Below, in pieces: positions 12,356 through 23,400 of a stretch of 64,000 bases of DNA. This DNA is from Liriodendron chinense (Eukaryota > Streptophyta > Magnoliopsida > Magnoliales > Magnoliaceae). The stretch's first letter is position 1, and each line of letters starts with the position of its first letter. Made by a program: the position numbers and the translations under genes. The stretch is from contig ML058433.1 of assembly GCA_003013855.2 (NCBI GenBank), forward strand, positions 8,741,966 to 8,805,965, in the 5' to 3' direction. Below the pieces are notes generated by a model that was given only the letters and a program-made list of their open reading frames with translations, was not told the origin of the DNA and did not search any database.

Positions 12356-12598
12356 GTTGATCTGGGATGTCCATCTTGTTGTTTCATGGAAACCCAAGGA
12401 TAGAATTTATAGATATAGAAGGGACACTTTTTTTTATTTTTTTTTATTTTATGAAATGACACATGCCCTTTCATGGTATATTTTTATTAATTGCAACTTC
12501 CATCACTATTTGAATTCAAAGCTCATCAAAAAGCATCATAGACATTTACCAAGAGTCACCAACAATCACAACCTAGAAACACAACAAAAAACCACTTA

Positions 12599-12971
12599 GG
12601 GGTCGTTTGGATTGCCTGTAAATGGTTTACTAGTAAATCATCACTATTTGTGTTTGGATGCCCTCATTTGCTAATAAATCATTTACTACTTATAAGTAAT
12701 TTACTAGCAAATGCCCCTTCTCATTTACTACCGAAAAGGTGAGATTTCATTTACTAGTAAATGATTTACCAGCTAGTAAATGCCAATAGCTCTTTTTTTT
12801 TAATTTTACACTGTAAATGATTTACTAGTAACCATTTACAGGCTATCCAAACACGGTAAATGATTTACTAGTAAATCATTTACAACTTAAAACCAAACAG
12901 ACAGTTGTAAATCATTTACTAGCATTTAAGTGATTTACTAGTAAACCATTTACCACCATCCAAACGACCCC
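12599..12971. mobile_element. Fold-back MITE (GGGGTCGTTTGGAT ends)
   Basis: Ends GGGGTCGTTTGGAT and ATCCAAACGACCCC are perfect inverted repeats. The interior is dense with the palindrome AAATGATTTACTAGTAAATCATTT in many variants, so the single strand would fold on itself almost completely. Flanking TTA/TTC is a weak trace of a 3-bp PIF-type duplication. The ends resemble the shorter MITE at 38,254. Confidence 0.8.
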
Positions 12972-13329
12972 TTCTTTTGAAAAAAAAAAAAAAAAACAAA
13001 TAATCTGATTTTTGGAAGTGGAATGGCCCAAAGTTGGATTTTTATAGAGGTGATATGTCATGCCCCAAAACCCGGCAACCGAGTTGGATTACCCTTCCTT
13101 TTTAAAACTCACTTTGATCAGGATCCTACGGACCCTTCCGATCAATGGCCTCGAAAACTGACAGTTACAGTGGTATTATGACTATGATCCTTACTCGGCT
13201 CTTCTCTCGTGGAGCTGAAGATATTGGTGGAAGAAAGTGCGTCTTTAGCCAATTCCATGTGTGTAGCAGGTGAAACTTGGTTCAGGTTGAGGGTGAACCT
13301 GAGCCCAATTTGACCACAAGATGACCCAA

Positions 13330-13620
13330 CCTGCAACTTGAATTCCAACCCTAGGTGCCCAACCAAAACACAATCTAAAGTCCTCTATGCTTGACCCAAC
13401 CCAACCCAACGAGACCCAACCCAACCCAATTACGTGTGATTATTTCAAACCCAACCTAATTCGACCCAAGTTTGCTCAAACCCGAATTCAAATTGGGTTG
13501 GTTTTTTCAACCTGAAGCCAACTCGAGGACCTTGACAACCCGATCCAACCCAACCCAAACTTGGGTTGGGCCAGTGGGGTTCAGGTTGAACCAAACCCAA
13601 GTTGCAGCCTTACGTTATCG
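13330..13620. repeat. Degenerate CCCAACCCAA-rich repeat
   Basis: Short clusters of acccaacccaaccc and gggttggg in both orientations, with 'tgcaacttg' near both borders (13,335 and, inverted, 13,601). The layout resembles the subterminal repeats of hAT elements, but I cannot define ends or a duplication. Confidence 0.4.
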
Positions 13621-13751
13621 TCATTGTTTACTAGTAGTGCCATAGTTCTGCAAATAGGTACTTGACAAGCCGATTTGGGCTGCCACTGTGTATAGGATCC
13701 AAATTTCTGTCAAATAACGACAATTGATGAAAACAGAACTATGGAAAGGAT

Positions 13752-14333
13752 CAATGTTTTAAATAATTATGCTATGTAGCGTGTAACGCTTACACGCTAC
13801 ATAGCGTAGCTTAGCCTTAATTCCATGTAGCTCATGAAAATAGCTTAAGTCACATGTAGCCTATGTTATATGATAATTCGCATACGCTATATGCTACACT
13901 ATGCTGTACTCTACGTAGCTCACCTTACAAGTTATTTTTCACTCCAACAGTAAAATCAGTGAATGTTTTCAATGCTTTTAGATTTAGTAAAAGAATGGTA
14001 TTAAATTAGTCTTGTTGCTCTTTCTTTACCTTTGTACTTAATAATTGCCCTTTTCTGTTACTTTAAGCTGCGTTTGGTTGCACCAAATATCATGAAATTT
14101 TGTTCAATTTTCATTATTAATCAGTTTGATTTGGTGGAGAATATCATGAAATTGGTGCAAGCAAGTGCAACCTTGATTAAAAATCTAGAAGTAGCATGTA
14201 GCTTACGCTACACGCATAGCTTACACCTCATGCTTCAGAGAGGTGAACACTAAGCTACATGCTATGTAGCTTACGCCTCATGCTTTAGAGGGGTGAACGC
14301 TACACTACACGCTATTTGCTATTTAAGACACTA
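13752..14333. mobile_element. hAT-type non-autonomous element, 582 bp
   Basis: Inverted ends CAATGTTTTAAATA and TATTTAAGACACTA are bounded by a perfect 8-bp duplication GAAAGGAT (13,744-13,751 and 14,334-14,341), the hAT signature. Subterminal regions are filled with variants of ctacatagcgtagc / gctatgtagcg. About 14,065-14,177 is a smaller inverted-repeat unit (gcgtttggttgcacc...ggtgcaagcaagtgcaacc) that may be a MITE nested inside. No transposase frame. Confidence 0.85.
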
Positions 14334-14879
14334 GAAAGGATTCCCAATAGTGCACTAGTTTGATCAATCACAACCTCTCTTCTGTTGTAGGCAACATGTC
14401 CAACGGGAATTAACACATGCTATAACCCATGAAAAACTCCCAAAGCTGATTTTTTATTTTTTTATTTTTTTATTCAAAGGTAACATAATGGGCTGTTATA
14501 GAGAAGGATACTTTTGTATAAAATTTTGAGAATCAAAGATAATGGGCTGTTATAGAGAAGGATACTTTTGTATACATTTTTGAGAATTAAAGAAAACTCT
14601 AATAATGGAAAATGACCAAAATGCGCTTCAATCCTAGCACAACCATGCAGGTTTAGTGTAAATTGGCCAAAATGCAAACAGTATTGGAATTGCATGATCT
14701 TGGGCTTGTTTGAAAGCTAACTTAATAGGCTTTTGGAGGGGATCGATTTTGTGTTGTTTTGATATTGATTGATACTAGAAATGTGGCCCACTAGAAAAAA
14801 TGACGAAAATGCAAAAGGGGAACTTATTGAATAAGTTGGGACTCACTTTGACCCTAAGAATTAATTAAAATAAATAATT

Positions 14880-15850
14880 TCCATGAGAGTTGAATGGCTC
14901 TGTCACAACAGCAAGCATGTCGGATTTTCAGCTTTGGTGGAAGGACAAAGCCTCATTGGTTTTCCTCTTATTGAGGTCAAACATACTTTATCAAACCACC
15001 CTAGGACTGACCATTTCTTTTTTCTGCTGATTGGGAAGAATCATTTCAGGGCACAGTCCAGCACGATTTGCCTCGAGCTTTGTCTGATCATTGCCTGATT
15101 CTTCTGGAATCTTTCAAGGGATCACAACGCCCAAAGCCATTCCATTTCAAGCTTGCATGGCTGGAAGAAAGAGATTTTATCCCTAGAAGTCGAGGATTGG
15201 TGGGATAGCCTTAATGTGGAAGGATTGGCTGGCTTCAAGCTTATGATGAATCTTAAGTTACTTGATGGCAAGATCAAAGGTTGGAAGAAGTTTGAGGTTG
15301 GTTTGGTTGAGGAAGATACGATTAGATTATTGGAGGGCATTCAATTTTCTTTCAGATCTCATACACAATAAAATAATCTGGATTTATATAGTAAATAGGA
15401 AGAGGAACTGTTATTAGGAGAGGTCGTGTTGGAGTGTTATACTTTGAAGGCGGAGCTTGAGAAGAAAATGTTTCAGGAAGAAATAAATGGCTCCAGAGAT
15501 CTTGGCAGGTCTGGTCAAAGGAATGCAATAAGAAAAAACACAAAATTTTCCGTGTCATTCCTAATGTAAGGAGGAGAATTAATCATATGCATGGTCTCAT
15601 GGTGAATGGGGAAAGAAAATAAAAATGTCATGTGTTAGTTGATCATTAATTACTATTCCACTTTGTCAGCCGATGATGGTTGGAATTGTCCAAGGTTGAA
15701 TAACTTAGATTTTGACTAAATTGAAGATGTTGAAACCGCCTAGCTGGCAAGGCCGTTTGAGGTGGTGTTTGAAGCTGTGAAATGTCTCGACAGAGTGAAA
15801 GCCCTTGGGCCGGACAGTTTCATCCATCTATTGATTTATTCCTTAAAGAG
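14880..15850 (+). pseudogene. Truncated LINE-1-type retrotransposon fragment
   Basis: Conceptual translation across several frames gives the end of the apurinic-type endonuclease (LSDHCLILLESF-like at about 15,085-15,120, then RPKPFHFKLAWLEE), the W-rich linker (VEDWWDSLNVEGLAGF), 'RINHMHGLMVNGE'-like text near 15,570-15,620, and the start of the reverse transcriptase ('ALGPDSF', about 15,805-15,825). This order matches plant L1 ORF2. It is cut at both ends, broken by multiple stops and frameshifts, and has no poly-A tail or flanking duplication that I can define. Confidence 0.7.
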
Positions 15851-16801
15851 TGGTAATTATCCATCTATATGCTAGGCATGTATGAGTTAAAAGAGATGCC
15901 TTGAGTTGAGCCTCATGGTGGGGCCTACCGTTTAATGGTACTGATGAGGACAAGTGGGCCATGTTAGCTGGATAGATGTTACGATACCACAAGTTGTGGT
16001 CCCTTACCTGTGGTTGATCTGTTCTTTTTATGGTTTGGAGGAATGCAGAGCGAGAGACAGAAAAATCCGGAGGAGAGAAGGATGGGCATGGAAAGAGAAG
16101 GGCGTTTTATACGAGCCCAAGTAGCTACATGGGTCCCAATGAAAAGGAGGAAACAGATGTTAATGGAAGCCTTCTGTTAATGCATTGTGCATACATCACG
16201 AGTCACCACACGTTGCAAAATCCTACATCCATGCTTGGTGTTGTAGTCATTGCTTGTGGTATAGAGGATTCCAATCTCCTTGCTTCTATTGATAGGCTTT
16301 TGCCATGTGTCTGTTTTGGGAGATGCAGAGACAATGGTAAGGATGATCCAGTAATTATTATGAGGAGCTTTGCTAAACACATGTACACCTCTACATGCAG
16401 CCACAAGTGCCAGCTTGGCATGTGTGGAGACTTCTGAGTCATTCATCAGGTGAGGCGCACCGGGGAAGATGGCCTGGTCTGAAAATTGGGCTGGTCAACT
16501 TGTCAGATTGTAATTTGGAAAAGTTTCCGACACTCCACATTCAATCAATGTACACATGACGTGCATCATGGTCAACCAGCTCGTTTGTTTGGGCCAGAAT
16601 CATCTGAAAGACTGAAACTTCCATGTTCCACCTGATTCACCCTGGGATGTCTCTCACGAATACATGTGGTTCAGAGCAGAACTCTCCCTAGGAATCTCTC
16701 AGCCTTTAATCAGAAGATAATGTTAACATTAGTGAGATTGTTGTGTGTTCATATGTTGCATTTCTGTAATTTGACATAGCTTAACAAGGATTTGTTTTCA
16801 G

Positions 16802-17033
16802 GTTTGGGAAGGCTGTAAGCTTGCAAGGTAGGCGAAGGCCAACTGTTCTACCTGCATCTGAAAATAATCCGTCAGACCAGGGTATGGTTAAAGAGAAAGC
16901 CGACAGTGGCACCCAAGGCCCTCCTTTCCTGACCATTTTGGCTGGTTTGGTAGTTTTCCTCTTCATTTGTTGGATTGTAGGATCTATAGTCATGTGGCTA
17001 ATCAGTTTAATTGTCAATGCACCTTCATGTTAA
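16802..17033 (+). CDS. Terminal coding exon of a small single-pass membrane protein
   Basis: A strong acceptor (tttgttttcag) precedes an open frame of 76 complete codons that begins with the last base of a split codon and ends in TAA at 17,031-17,033. The peptide has a basic start (GRRRPTVLP), a polar Gln/Lys/Glu stretch, then a ~25-residue hydrophobic segment (PPFLTILAGLVVFLFICWIV onward) and a short tail ending APSC. This suggests a tail-anchored or single-span membrane protein. An internal Met at 16,821 could start translation alone. I do not recognise the family. Upstream exons were not found; the intervening 5 kb holds a TRIM, a MITE, a hAT element and a LINE. A hAT element sits about 215 bp past the stop. 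Confidence 0.45.
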
Positions 17034-17241
17034 CCTGCTTGCACTCGTGATATATATGGCCTTCGATGCATTTGGATAAAGAATCTAAGTGATCAAAGCC
17101 CTGCTGGAGATGTGTTTCACTGTCAGATGTGATGTTTATGTAGTGGGCAATGGGAATTTGATTGTGAACAGGAACTTTTGATGCTGAGAACTTGGTATTG
17201 AGACTGTAAATTTTCCTCATTGCAGTTAAGTCTCAGTGGAT

Positions 17242-18415
17242 GATGTTGCTAGAGCTTGGCATCGAGTCGAGTCGGACCAAGTTTGGGCCGACCCGATCCG
17301 ACCCGGTGTTGTAAATATACCTGACTCGAACTCAACCCGACTCAGTACCGAGTCTGGCATGCCTGACCCTATCCAAGTCCGGCTCGGTCACAAGGACCGA
17401 GTCAGGATCGAGTCAGGTTGAGTTGACCATTATTTTCTGGTTTGCATTTTTTTTTCCTAATTGCATCTTTTAGAGCTGGCCAGTTGGCATACATGTAATT
17501 TACTAAAAACCGTCCAACTGAAACCTAACACATTGAATCCAAGTTCGATTTTAAGGTTTAGATTGAGTCACATAGATGACAAGATGTACACTATACAAGT
17601 GAAAGTGTGTGAAGATTCATACTCAGCCAGAGCACGAAGCCTTTCCCAAACTCCAAATATGGAAGAAGAAAACAAAGCCGTTGTGGAAGAAGAATACAGA
17701 GTCGTCATGTCGAGTTTAAATTTGAAATGACGGGTGAGAGAGTTTTATTTTATTTTATTAAAATAAGATAATATATTAAATGAGTGAGGTGAGAGGAGAT
17801 AAGATCGTTCCCCGTGTCCCAAGGCCTTCTTGATTTTCCAATTCTCGGTAAATGCAAGGTAAATGTACAATGATTATTTCCTGGGTAATTCCTACACCGT
17901 CCCCATGTATAATGATGTATAATTGAACTGCCACATGTACGGTGGTAAGATCTCTATGTACATAATATATTCCAGCTTTGCAGCTCTACCCTATTACGTA
18001 TGGCTTTTGTGTAAATAAACAGGGAACACGGTCACACAAAGTAAATACCCTTTCTGACCGTTCATTAAAATTGGGCGTTCATTAAAATTGGGCCTTTTCG
18101 GCTATAAGAGACGGAATATTACAGACCCTTGGTTTCCCAGAAGAACCGCTTTCTTGTCGGTTTTTAGAAGAGAGAGAGAGAGAGAGCTCTGTTCCCTTCT
18201 CTGTTCCCGAACCCGAGTCGAGTTCGGATCGGGTCCAGTCTGTTCGAGTCAGTTTTCAGGTCGAGTTGAGTTGGATCATAGGGTAATCTGGTCTTAACTC
18301 ATTCGAATTTTGGATCCGGCACTGACTATTCAATCCAGGCCCGACTCAGGATTTTGGATCGGTTCGAGTCGAGTCAACCGAGTTTATTTGACTCGTGCCC
18401 AGCTCTAGATGTTGC
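17242..18415. mobile_element. hAT-type element with perfect GATGTTGC target duplication
   Basis: The element is 17,250-18,407 (1,158 bp). Its ends are TAGAGCTTGGCA and TGCCCAGCTCTA, inverted repeats matching at 11 of 12 positions, and it is flanked by identical octamers GATGTTGC (17,242-17,249 and 18,408-18,415). Subterminal zones carry gagtcgagtcgg/gactcggtacc-type repeats. The ends are nearly the same as those of the element at 2,044, so the two are relatives. The middle includes short open frames (17,461-17,730 and 18,088-18,297) with no domain; I see no transposase, so it is non-autonomous. Confidence 0.9.
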
Positions 18416-18942
18416 AGCTTTAAACTGCAACAGCGATTTTTTTGTTTGAAACCACGGTTACATTTGAATGCCGTAGAAAGGGAGGCTGGGTTGGATGGAA
18501 TGTGTTAGCGCTCATAGCCATGCCCATTATGTTTCAAGGAAATGTTTTTAATATTTATCTGAGGAATAAAAGGCAGAAGAATGGTATCATATGTAATGCA
18601 GTTCCCCACAATATCCTAGCTTGCAATCCAAAGGTACCCTGAAATTTCTCAATCAGCTCCCTTCTTGGCTCAGGAACAGTTAAGTTTCTGATTATGAAAT
18701 ATGACAAAATACATGTTAACTTAGGAACTATGGCATTGGGAGTTCTTTCCAAAGAGATGGTTTGGAAGACCTGAGGGCATCAGGTTGGATAATAGTAGAA
18801 TTATGCTTAATTTGGTTTACATTACCATGTTGCTTCAAAACAGCCAAAAGTTTGTTTTGCCTTGTTGTTGATCCCACCCCCACTTATGCAGGCCTACAGC
18901 CCACCTAGGCGCACTGCAGGCCCCATCAATGAAGTAGGTGTT
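18416..18942. other. Intergenic, nothing recognised
   Basis: No coding, RNA gene or terminal repeat that I can support. Confidence 0.4.
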
Positions 18943-19057
18943 GATAAAGTTATTTCTTCCTCTCCACTTACATATTCTCGTGAGTATAATTTTTGTCCAC
19001 TTCTTTGTAATTTGGGTATCAATATTTAATTGATTCGATAATTGCGTTTTACCTTTT

Positions 19058-20390
19058 TGGTATTAGAGTGGGTCGTCCATCGAGATTTTTAACTCTACAT
19101 CATCTCCTAATGGGTTTGAAGGATGTGACACATGTAGAGTTTGCACAAGTTACTAAATTGATCCATGCATTCGTAGAGTGATTAGATCAACTCATGCATA
19201 CGATAGGCAATCTCACTAATCAAGTTGGTGTGCTCCAACGTGGAGAGAATCTAGAGATCCAAAGTTTGAGCATGTTGACATGTACAGAGAGGTTCCCACT
19301 AAGGTTTTAACCAATAACGGGTTGCCCCGGTTTGTGAAGACAACAACGATCAATTCCTTCAATTGGTGGAATGTGACCAAAAGACTGGAATTAAGATTAG
19401 AAATTTCAAAATTTCATGCTCTGCTGCATGTTGACGACTTTATCCATTGGTTAAGTATGGTGGGAAATTTGTTTGAGTACAAGGAGATCGCAGATAATCG
19501 AAATGTGAAGTTAGTAACTATGAAGTTTCTCGGTCACGCATTAGGATGACAGGATGATTTCCAAGTCTTATGAATCTGTCAAGGTAAGTAGAAAAAAATT
19601 CTTAAGAAAAAAAAAGAAGGAAAAAGGAAGTTTCTATCCGTGACTTATGTCCATGACCTCTATCAAATGAGTTTGGATCCTCTATTGGCTGCCAAGCAGG
19701 AAATCCCTACTTGGAGCATTTTCATTGGTTGATATTGCATTGCATTACTGTCAGTGTGATCAGGTTGCACTGAGGATGTGACATGGTTGCTGACCTATGC
19801 AATGACGTGGACCAATAAAAATGCTCCAAGCAGGTTTTTCTGCTTGGAGCCAACAGAGGATCCAGATTCCTATGAAATATATTGAAGTCTACATGAAGGG
19901 AACAAGTTGGTAAAAAAATACATAGGAGTTCTTAACATCACAAGCAAGGTTTCGTGAGTATGAAGATTAAAAGATTTCAAGATATCTTAATAGTCTCAAT
20001 TGAAATATCGTAAATGAATTAGCCTTCAAAGATGTATTTAAAATATCCCATGTCTTAATATTCTCAATCTGATATCTTAATATACACTTGCATTGAAAGT
20101 CGAGGAGATAATTAATTGGGGACTTGATAGATGATTTGGCACCTCACAAGGACCGTCGTTGATGATGGAGCAACATGTTAACTTTCCATGTAGGGCATCC
20201 ACAAGGCCTCCCATAGGCCGATGTACAATGGACCAATGCCCAACAATGAAGCTAATCCCCAACCTAGGGGCTGGTGGTTATGGACGAGGGGCTATTGCAC
20301 CAAAAAAGTAGTTATTCTAAGTTTTTCTAAGTGTGAGTTTTTGTTACTTTTTTTTTTTTTTTTTTAATGTTTTCTAAGAAGCTTGATATC
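19058..20390 (+). pseudogene. Gag frame of array unit 1
   Basis: Contains the longest surviving gag piece (19,280-19,549), with 'LLHVDDFIHWLSMVGNLFEY' followed by 'MKFLGHALG'. A stop follows and the frame is then broken by the MITE at 19,669. The C-terminal part (about 19,890-20,330) retains 'INELAFKDVFK'-like and 'MGQHVNF'-like text. Similar to plant Ty3-type gag; not functional. Confidence 0.6.
19660..19878. mobile_element. 201-bp Mutator-type MITE with 9-bp target duplication
   Basis: The element is 19,669-19,869. It starts GAGTTTGGATCCTCT and ends AGAGGATCCAGATTC, and the inverted similarity continues inward (gcatttttattggt etc.). Flanks CTATCAAAT (19,660-19,668) and CTATGAAAT (19,870-19,878) match at eight of nine positions, the duplication length of Mutator elements. 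The site is uninterrupted in array units 2 and 3, which confirms the insertion. Confidence 0.85.
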
Positions 20391-20507
20391 GATAAAGTTA
20401 TTTGCCCACTTTACTCAAATATTCCCGTCACTGTAATTCTTCTCCACTTCTTTGCAAATCAAGTGTGTTGATGTCTAATTGATTCAATAACCAGGTTCCA
20501 CCTTTTT

Positions 20508-21550
20508 TGTATCAGAGCGGGTTGTCTTTGGGATTTTCAACTTGACATCACGTCCTAATGTCTTTCGAAGGGGATGATACAGGAAGAGTTTGAGCAAGTA
20601 ATCCAATTGATCTGCGCACCTACGGAGTGAATAGATCAACTCAAACATACGATAGGCAATCTCACTTGTTAAGGGAGAGCTCTTGCCCAAAGACCAAAGT
20701 TAAAATACATGGACACATAATGGAAGGTCCCCATCAAAGGCCTAACCAACAATGGGCGGTCTTGATTTGTGAAGACACAAATGATTGAATCCTTCAATTA
20801 TTGAAATGTTAACGAGTCCATAATTAAGGTCAAATTTTTGGAATTCCATTGTCTGTTGCATGTTAACGACTTCATCAATCGGTTAGCAAGGTAGAAAAGG
20901 TGTTTGAGTACAAGGAATGATGAATAATCGAAAAGTGAAGTTAGTAGCTTTGAAGTTTTTAGTCACATGTTAGCATGGTGAGATGATTTCCAAGCCTAAC
21001 GATTCATCGAAGTATGGAGAAAATTAATTCTTAGGAAAAGATAAAAAGTTAAAAATGAAATTCTTACTCGCAACTTATGGCCATGACCTATATTAAAGAT
21101 GTCATAATCTACGTTAAGGGAACAAGTCGGTAAATGAATATATAGAGGAGTTTCATACATGACATCATGGGCAAGGTTTCATGAGCATGAAGACTAAAAG
21201 ATTTCAATATATCGTAATGGTCTTAGACTGGATATAAAAAATGAATTAGTTTTCAAAAACGTATTTAACATACTTGCATTGAAAGTCAATGAATAATTAA
21301 TTGGGGACTTGGGAGACAATTTGGTACCCCACAAGGATCGTCATTAATGACAGGGTAGCATGTTAACTTTTCACGTAAGGCAACCACAAGGCCTCCCATA
21401 GGCCAAGGGACGATGGGCCAGTCTAACAATGAGGCCAAGCCCCAACTTGGGGGGAGGTGATTATGTGTACTAAAGAAGTAATCATTTTAAGCTTTTCTAA
21501 GTAAGATTTATTTATTTATTTATTTTGGAGTTTTGTAAGAAGCTTGATAT
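20508..21550 (+). pseudogene. Gag frame of array unit 2
   Basis: Same order of motifs as unit 1 without the MITE; all frames are broken by stops and small indels. Primer site is TTTGTATCAGAGCGG, the closest of the four to TGGTATCAGAGC at its 3' half. Confidence 0.55.
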
Positions 21551-21669
21551 AAATAAAGTTATTTCTCCTTATCTACTTAAAGATTCTATTGTGAGAGTAA
21601 TACTTGTCCACTTTTTCTCAATTTTGGGTGTTGATATCTAATTTATTCGATAACCAGGTTCCACCATTT

Positions 21670-22735
21670 TGGTATCAAAGTGGGTTGTCTTTGGGAATTT
21701 TTTTACTCTAAATCATCTTCTAATGGGTTCAAATGGGGTGATATGGGAAGAATTTGCTCAAGTAACCCAATTAATCATCACACTCACAAAGCAAGTGAAT
21801 CAACTCATGCATACGGCAGACAATCTCACTAATCGAGTGGGAGAGCTCTGGTGTGGAGGGATTTTGGAGACTAAAGTTGGAGCACATGGCACGTAGGGGG
21901 AGGTCCCCACCAAGGTCCTAACCAACAACGAGTGACTTCAATTTGTGAAGACATCAATCATTGAATCCTTCGATTGTTGGAATGTGATCGAGATCTCATA
22001 ATTAAGGTAAAAATTATGGAATTCCATTGTCGATTGCATGTCGACGACTTCATTGATTGGTTAAGGTGAAAAATGTGTTTGAGTACAAGTAAATTGCTGA
22101 TAATCAAAAGGTAAAGTTAGTAGCTATGAAGTTTTTCAATCACGCGTTAGCATGGTGGTATGGTCTCCAAATTGAATGAATCCGTCAAGGTAATGAGAAA
22201 ATATTTTTTTATGGAAAGATGAAAAGAAATTAAAAAAGAAGTTTCTACCTGCGACTTATGTTCATGACCTCTATTAGAGATATCACAATCTATATTAAGG
22301 GGGACAAGTTGGTAAATGAGTACATAGAAGAGTTCCATACATTAATATCTTGAGCAAGGTTTAGTGATTATGAAGGCTAAAAGATTTAAAAGACATTTTA
22401 ATGGTCTTCACATGGATATCATAAATGAATTAGCTTTTAAAGATGTATTGAAATGTTCGATGCATATACTTGCATTGAAAGTGGATGAGATAATTAATTA
22501 GAAACTTGGTAGACGTTTAGTGCTCCACGAGGTCCGTCATCAATGATGGGGCAACACGTCAACTTTCCATGTAAATCAACCACAGTGCCTTCCATGGGCT
22601 AAGGGACAATGGCTAATGTCTAACAATGAAACCAAGCCTCAAGCCAACAAGAGGTGGTTAGGACCAAAGTAGTCATTCCAAGCTTTTTTAAGTGTTTTGA
22701 GTTTTTTTTTCGAAGTTCTATAAGAAGCATTATAT
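21670..22735 (+). pseudogene. Gag frame of array unit 3
   Basis: Primer site TTGGTATCAAAGTGGG, then a short open start (from 21,669, MVSKWVVFG...) and a broken gag. Ends with the degenerate Gly/Asn-rich tail and a poly-T strip before unit 4. Confidence 0.55.
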
Positions 22736-22851
22736 CAATAAAGTTATTACTCCCTCTCTGCTCAAATATGCTTGTGAGTGTAATTCTTGTCGACTTCTTT
22801 GCGATTCGAGTGTCGATATCTAATTGATTCGATTATTGGGTTTCACCATTT

Positions 22852-23400
22852 TGGTATCCGAGTGGGTTGTCTTTGGAAATCTTTTACTCTATATAATCTC
22901 CTAATGGGTTTGAAGGGGATTACACAGGAAGAGTTTGCTCAAGTAACCAATTGATCCACGTACTAAAAAACTAAGTAGATGAACTCTCGCATGCAGTAGT
23001 AGGCGTTCTCATTAATCGAGTGGGAGAGCTCTCACATGGAAGGAATCCGGAGACCGAAGTTAGAGCATGTGGACATGCAGGAGGTCCCAACCAATATTAT
23101 AACCAACAACAGGCGGACCTAGTTTGTGAAGGCACCAATGATCAAATCCTTTGATTATTGGAATGCGACTGAAAGCTTGGAATTAAGGTAGAAATTCAAG
23201 AATTCCATGATCAATTGCATGTTGATGACTTAAGCAAGGTAGAAAAGGCATTCCAATACAAAGAAATCATGAATAATTTGTAACTGAAGTTAGTAGAGCT
23301 ATGAAGTTTTTAAGTAACGCGTTAGCATGGTGGGATAATTTCCAAGCTGAACAAATCCATCAAAGTAAAGAGAAAATAATTTCTTATGAAAAGATGATAC
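22852..23400 (+). pseudogene. Gag frame of array unit 4 (truncated)
   Basis: Includes MKFLSNALAWWDNFQAEQ at 23,301 onward, the best-kept copy of that motif, but breaks off near 23,398 into unrelated sequence ('tgatatgtgggacccacc'), so the array's right end is lost. Confidence 0.6.

Larger units (their letters stand above)
18943..23400 (+). mobile_element. Four-unit tandem array of a gag-only retroelement module
   Basis: Four direct units start at the shared 'ataaagttatt' box (18,944; 20,392; 21,553; 22,738), giving periods of 1,448, 1,161 and 1,185 bp; unit 1 is longer because of a 201-bp MITE plus duplication. Each unit has a ~100-bp T-rich leader, an initiator-tRNA-like primer site (variants of TTGGTATCAGAGTGG near 19,058, 20,508, 21,670 and 22,852), a decayed gag frame (FHGQLHVDDF-, VFEYKEI- and MKFLSHALAWWDNFQ-like motifs) and a Gly-rich tail ending before the next box. 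Unit 4 stops abruptly near 23,398. No protease, integrase or reverse transcriptase occurs. Best explained as LTR-gag-LTR-gag arrays formed by unequal recombination between short LTRs. Confidence 0.75.

Noticed and set aside
16030..16446. 135-codon plus-strand frame and overlapping minus frames
   Set aside because: No domain, no splice context, low-complexity start; kept out for lack of support.
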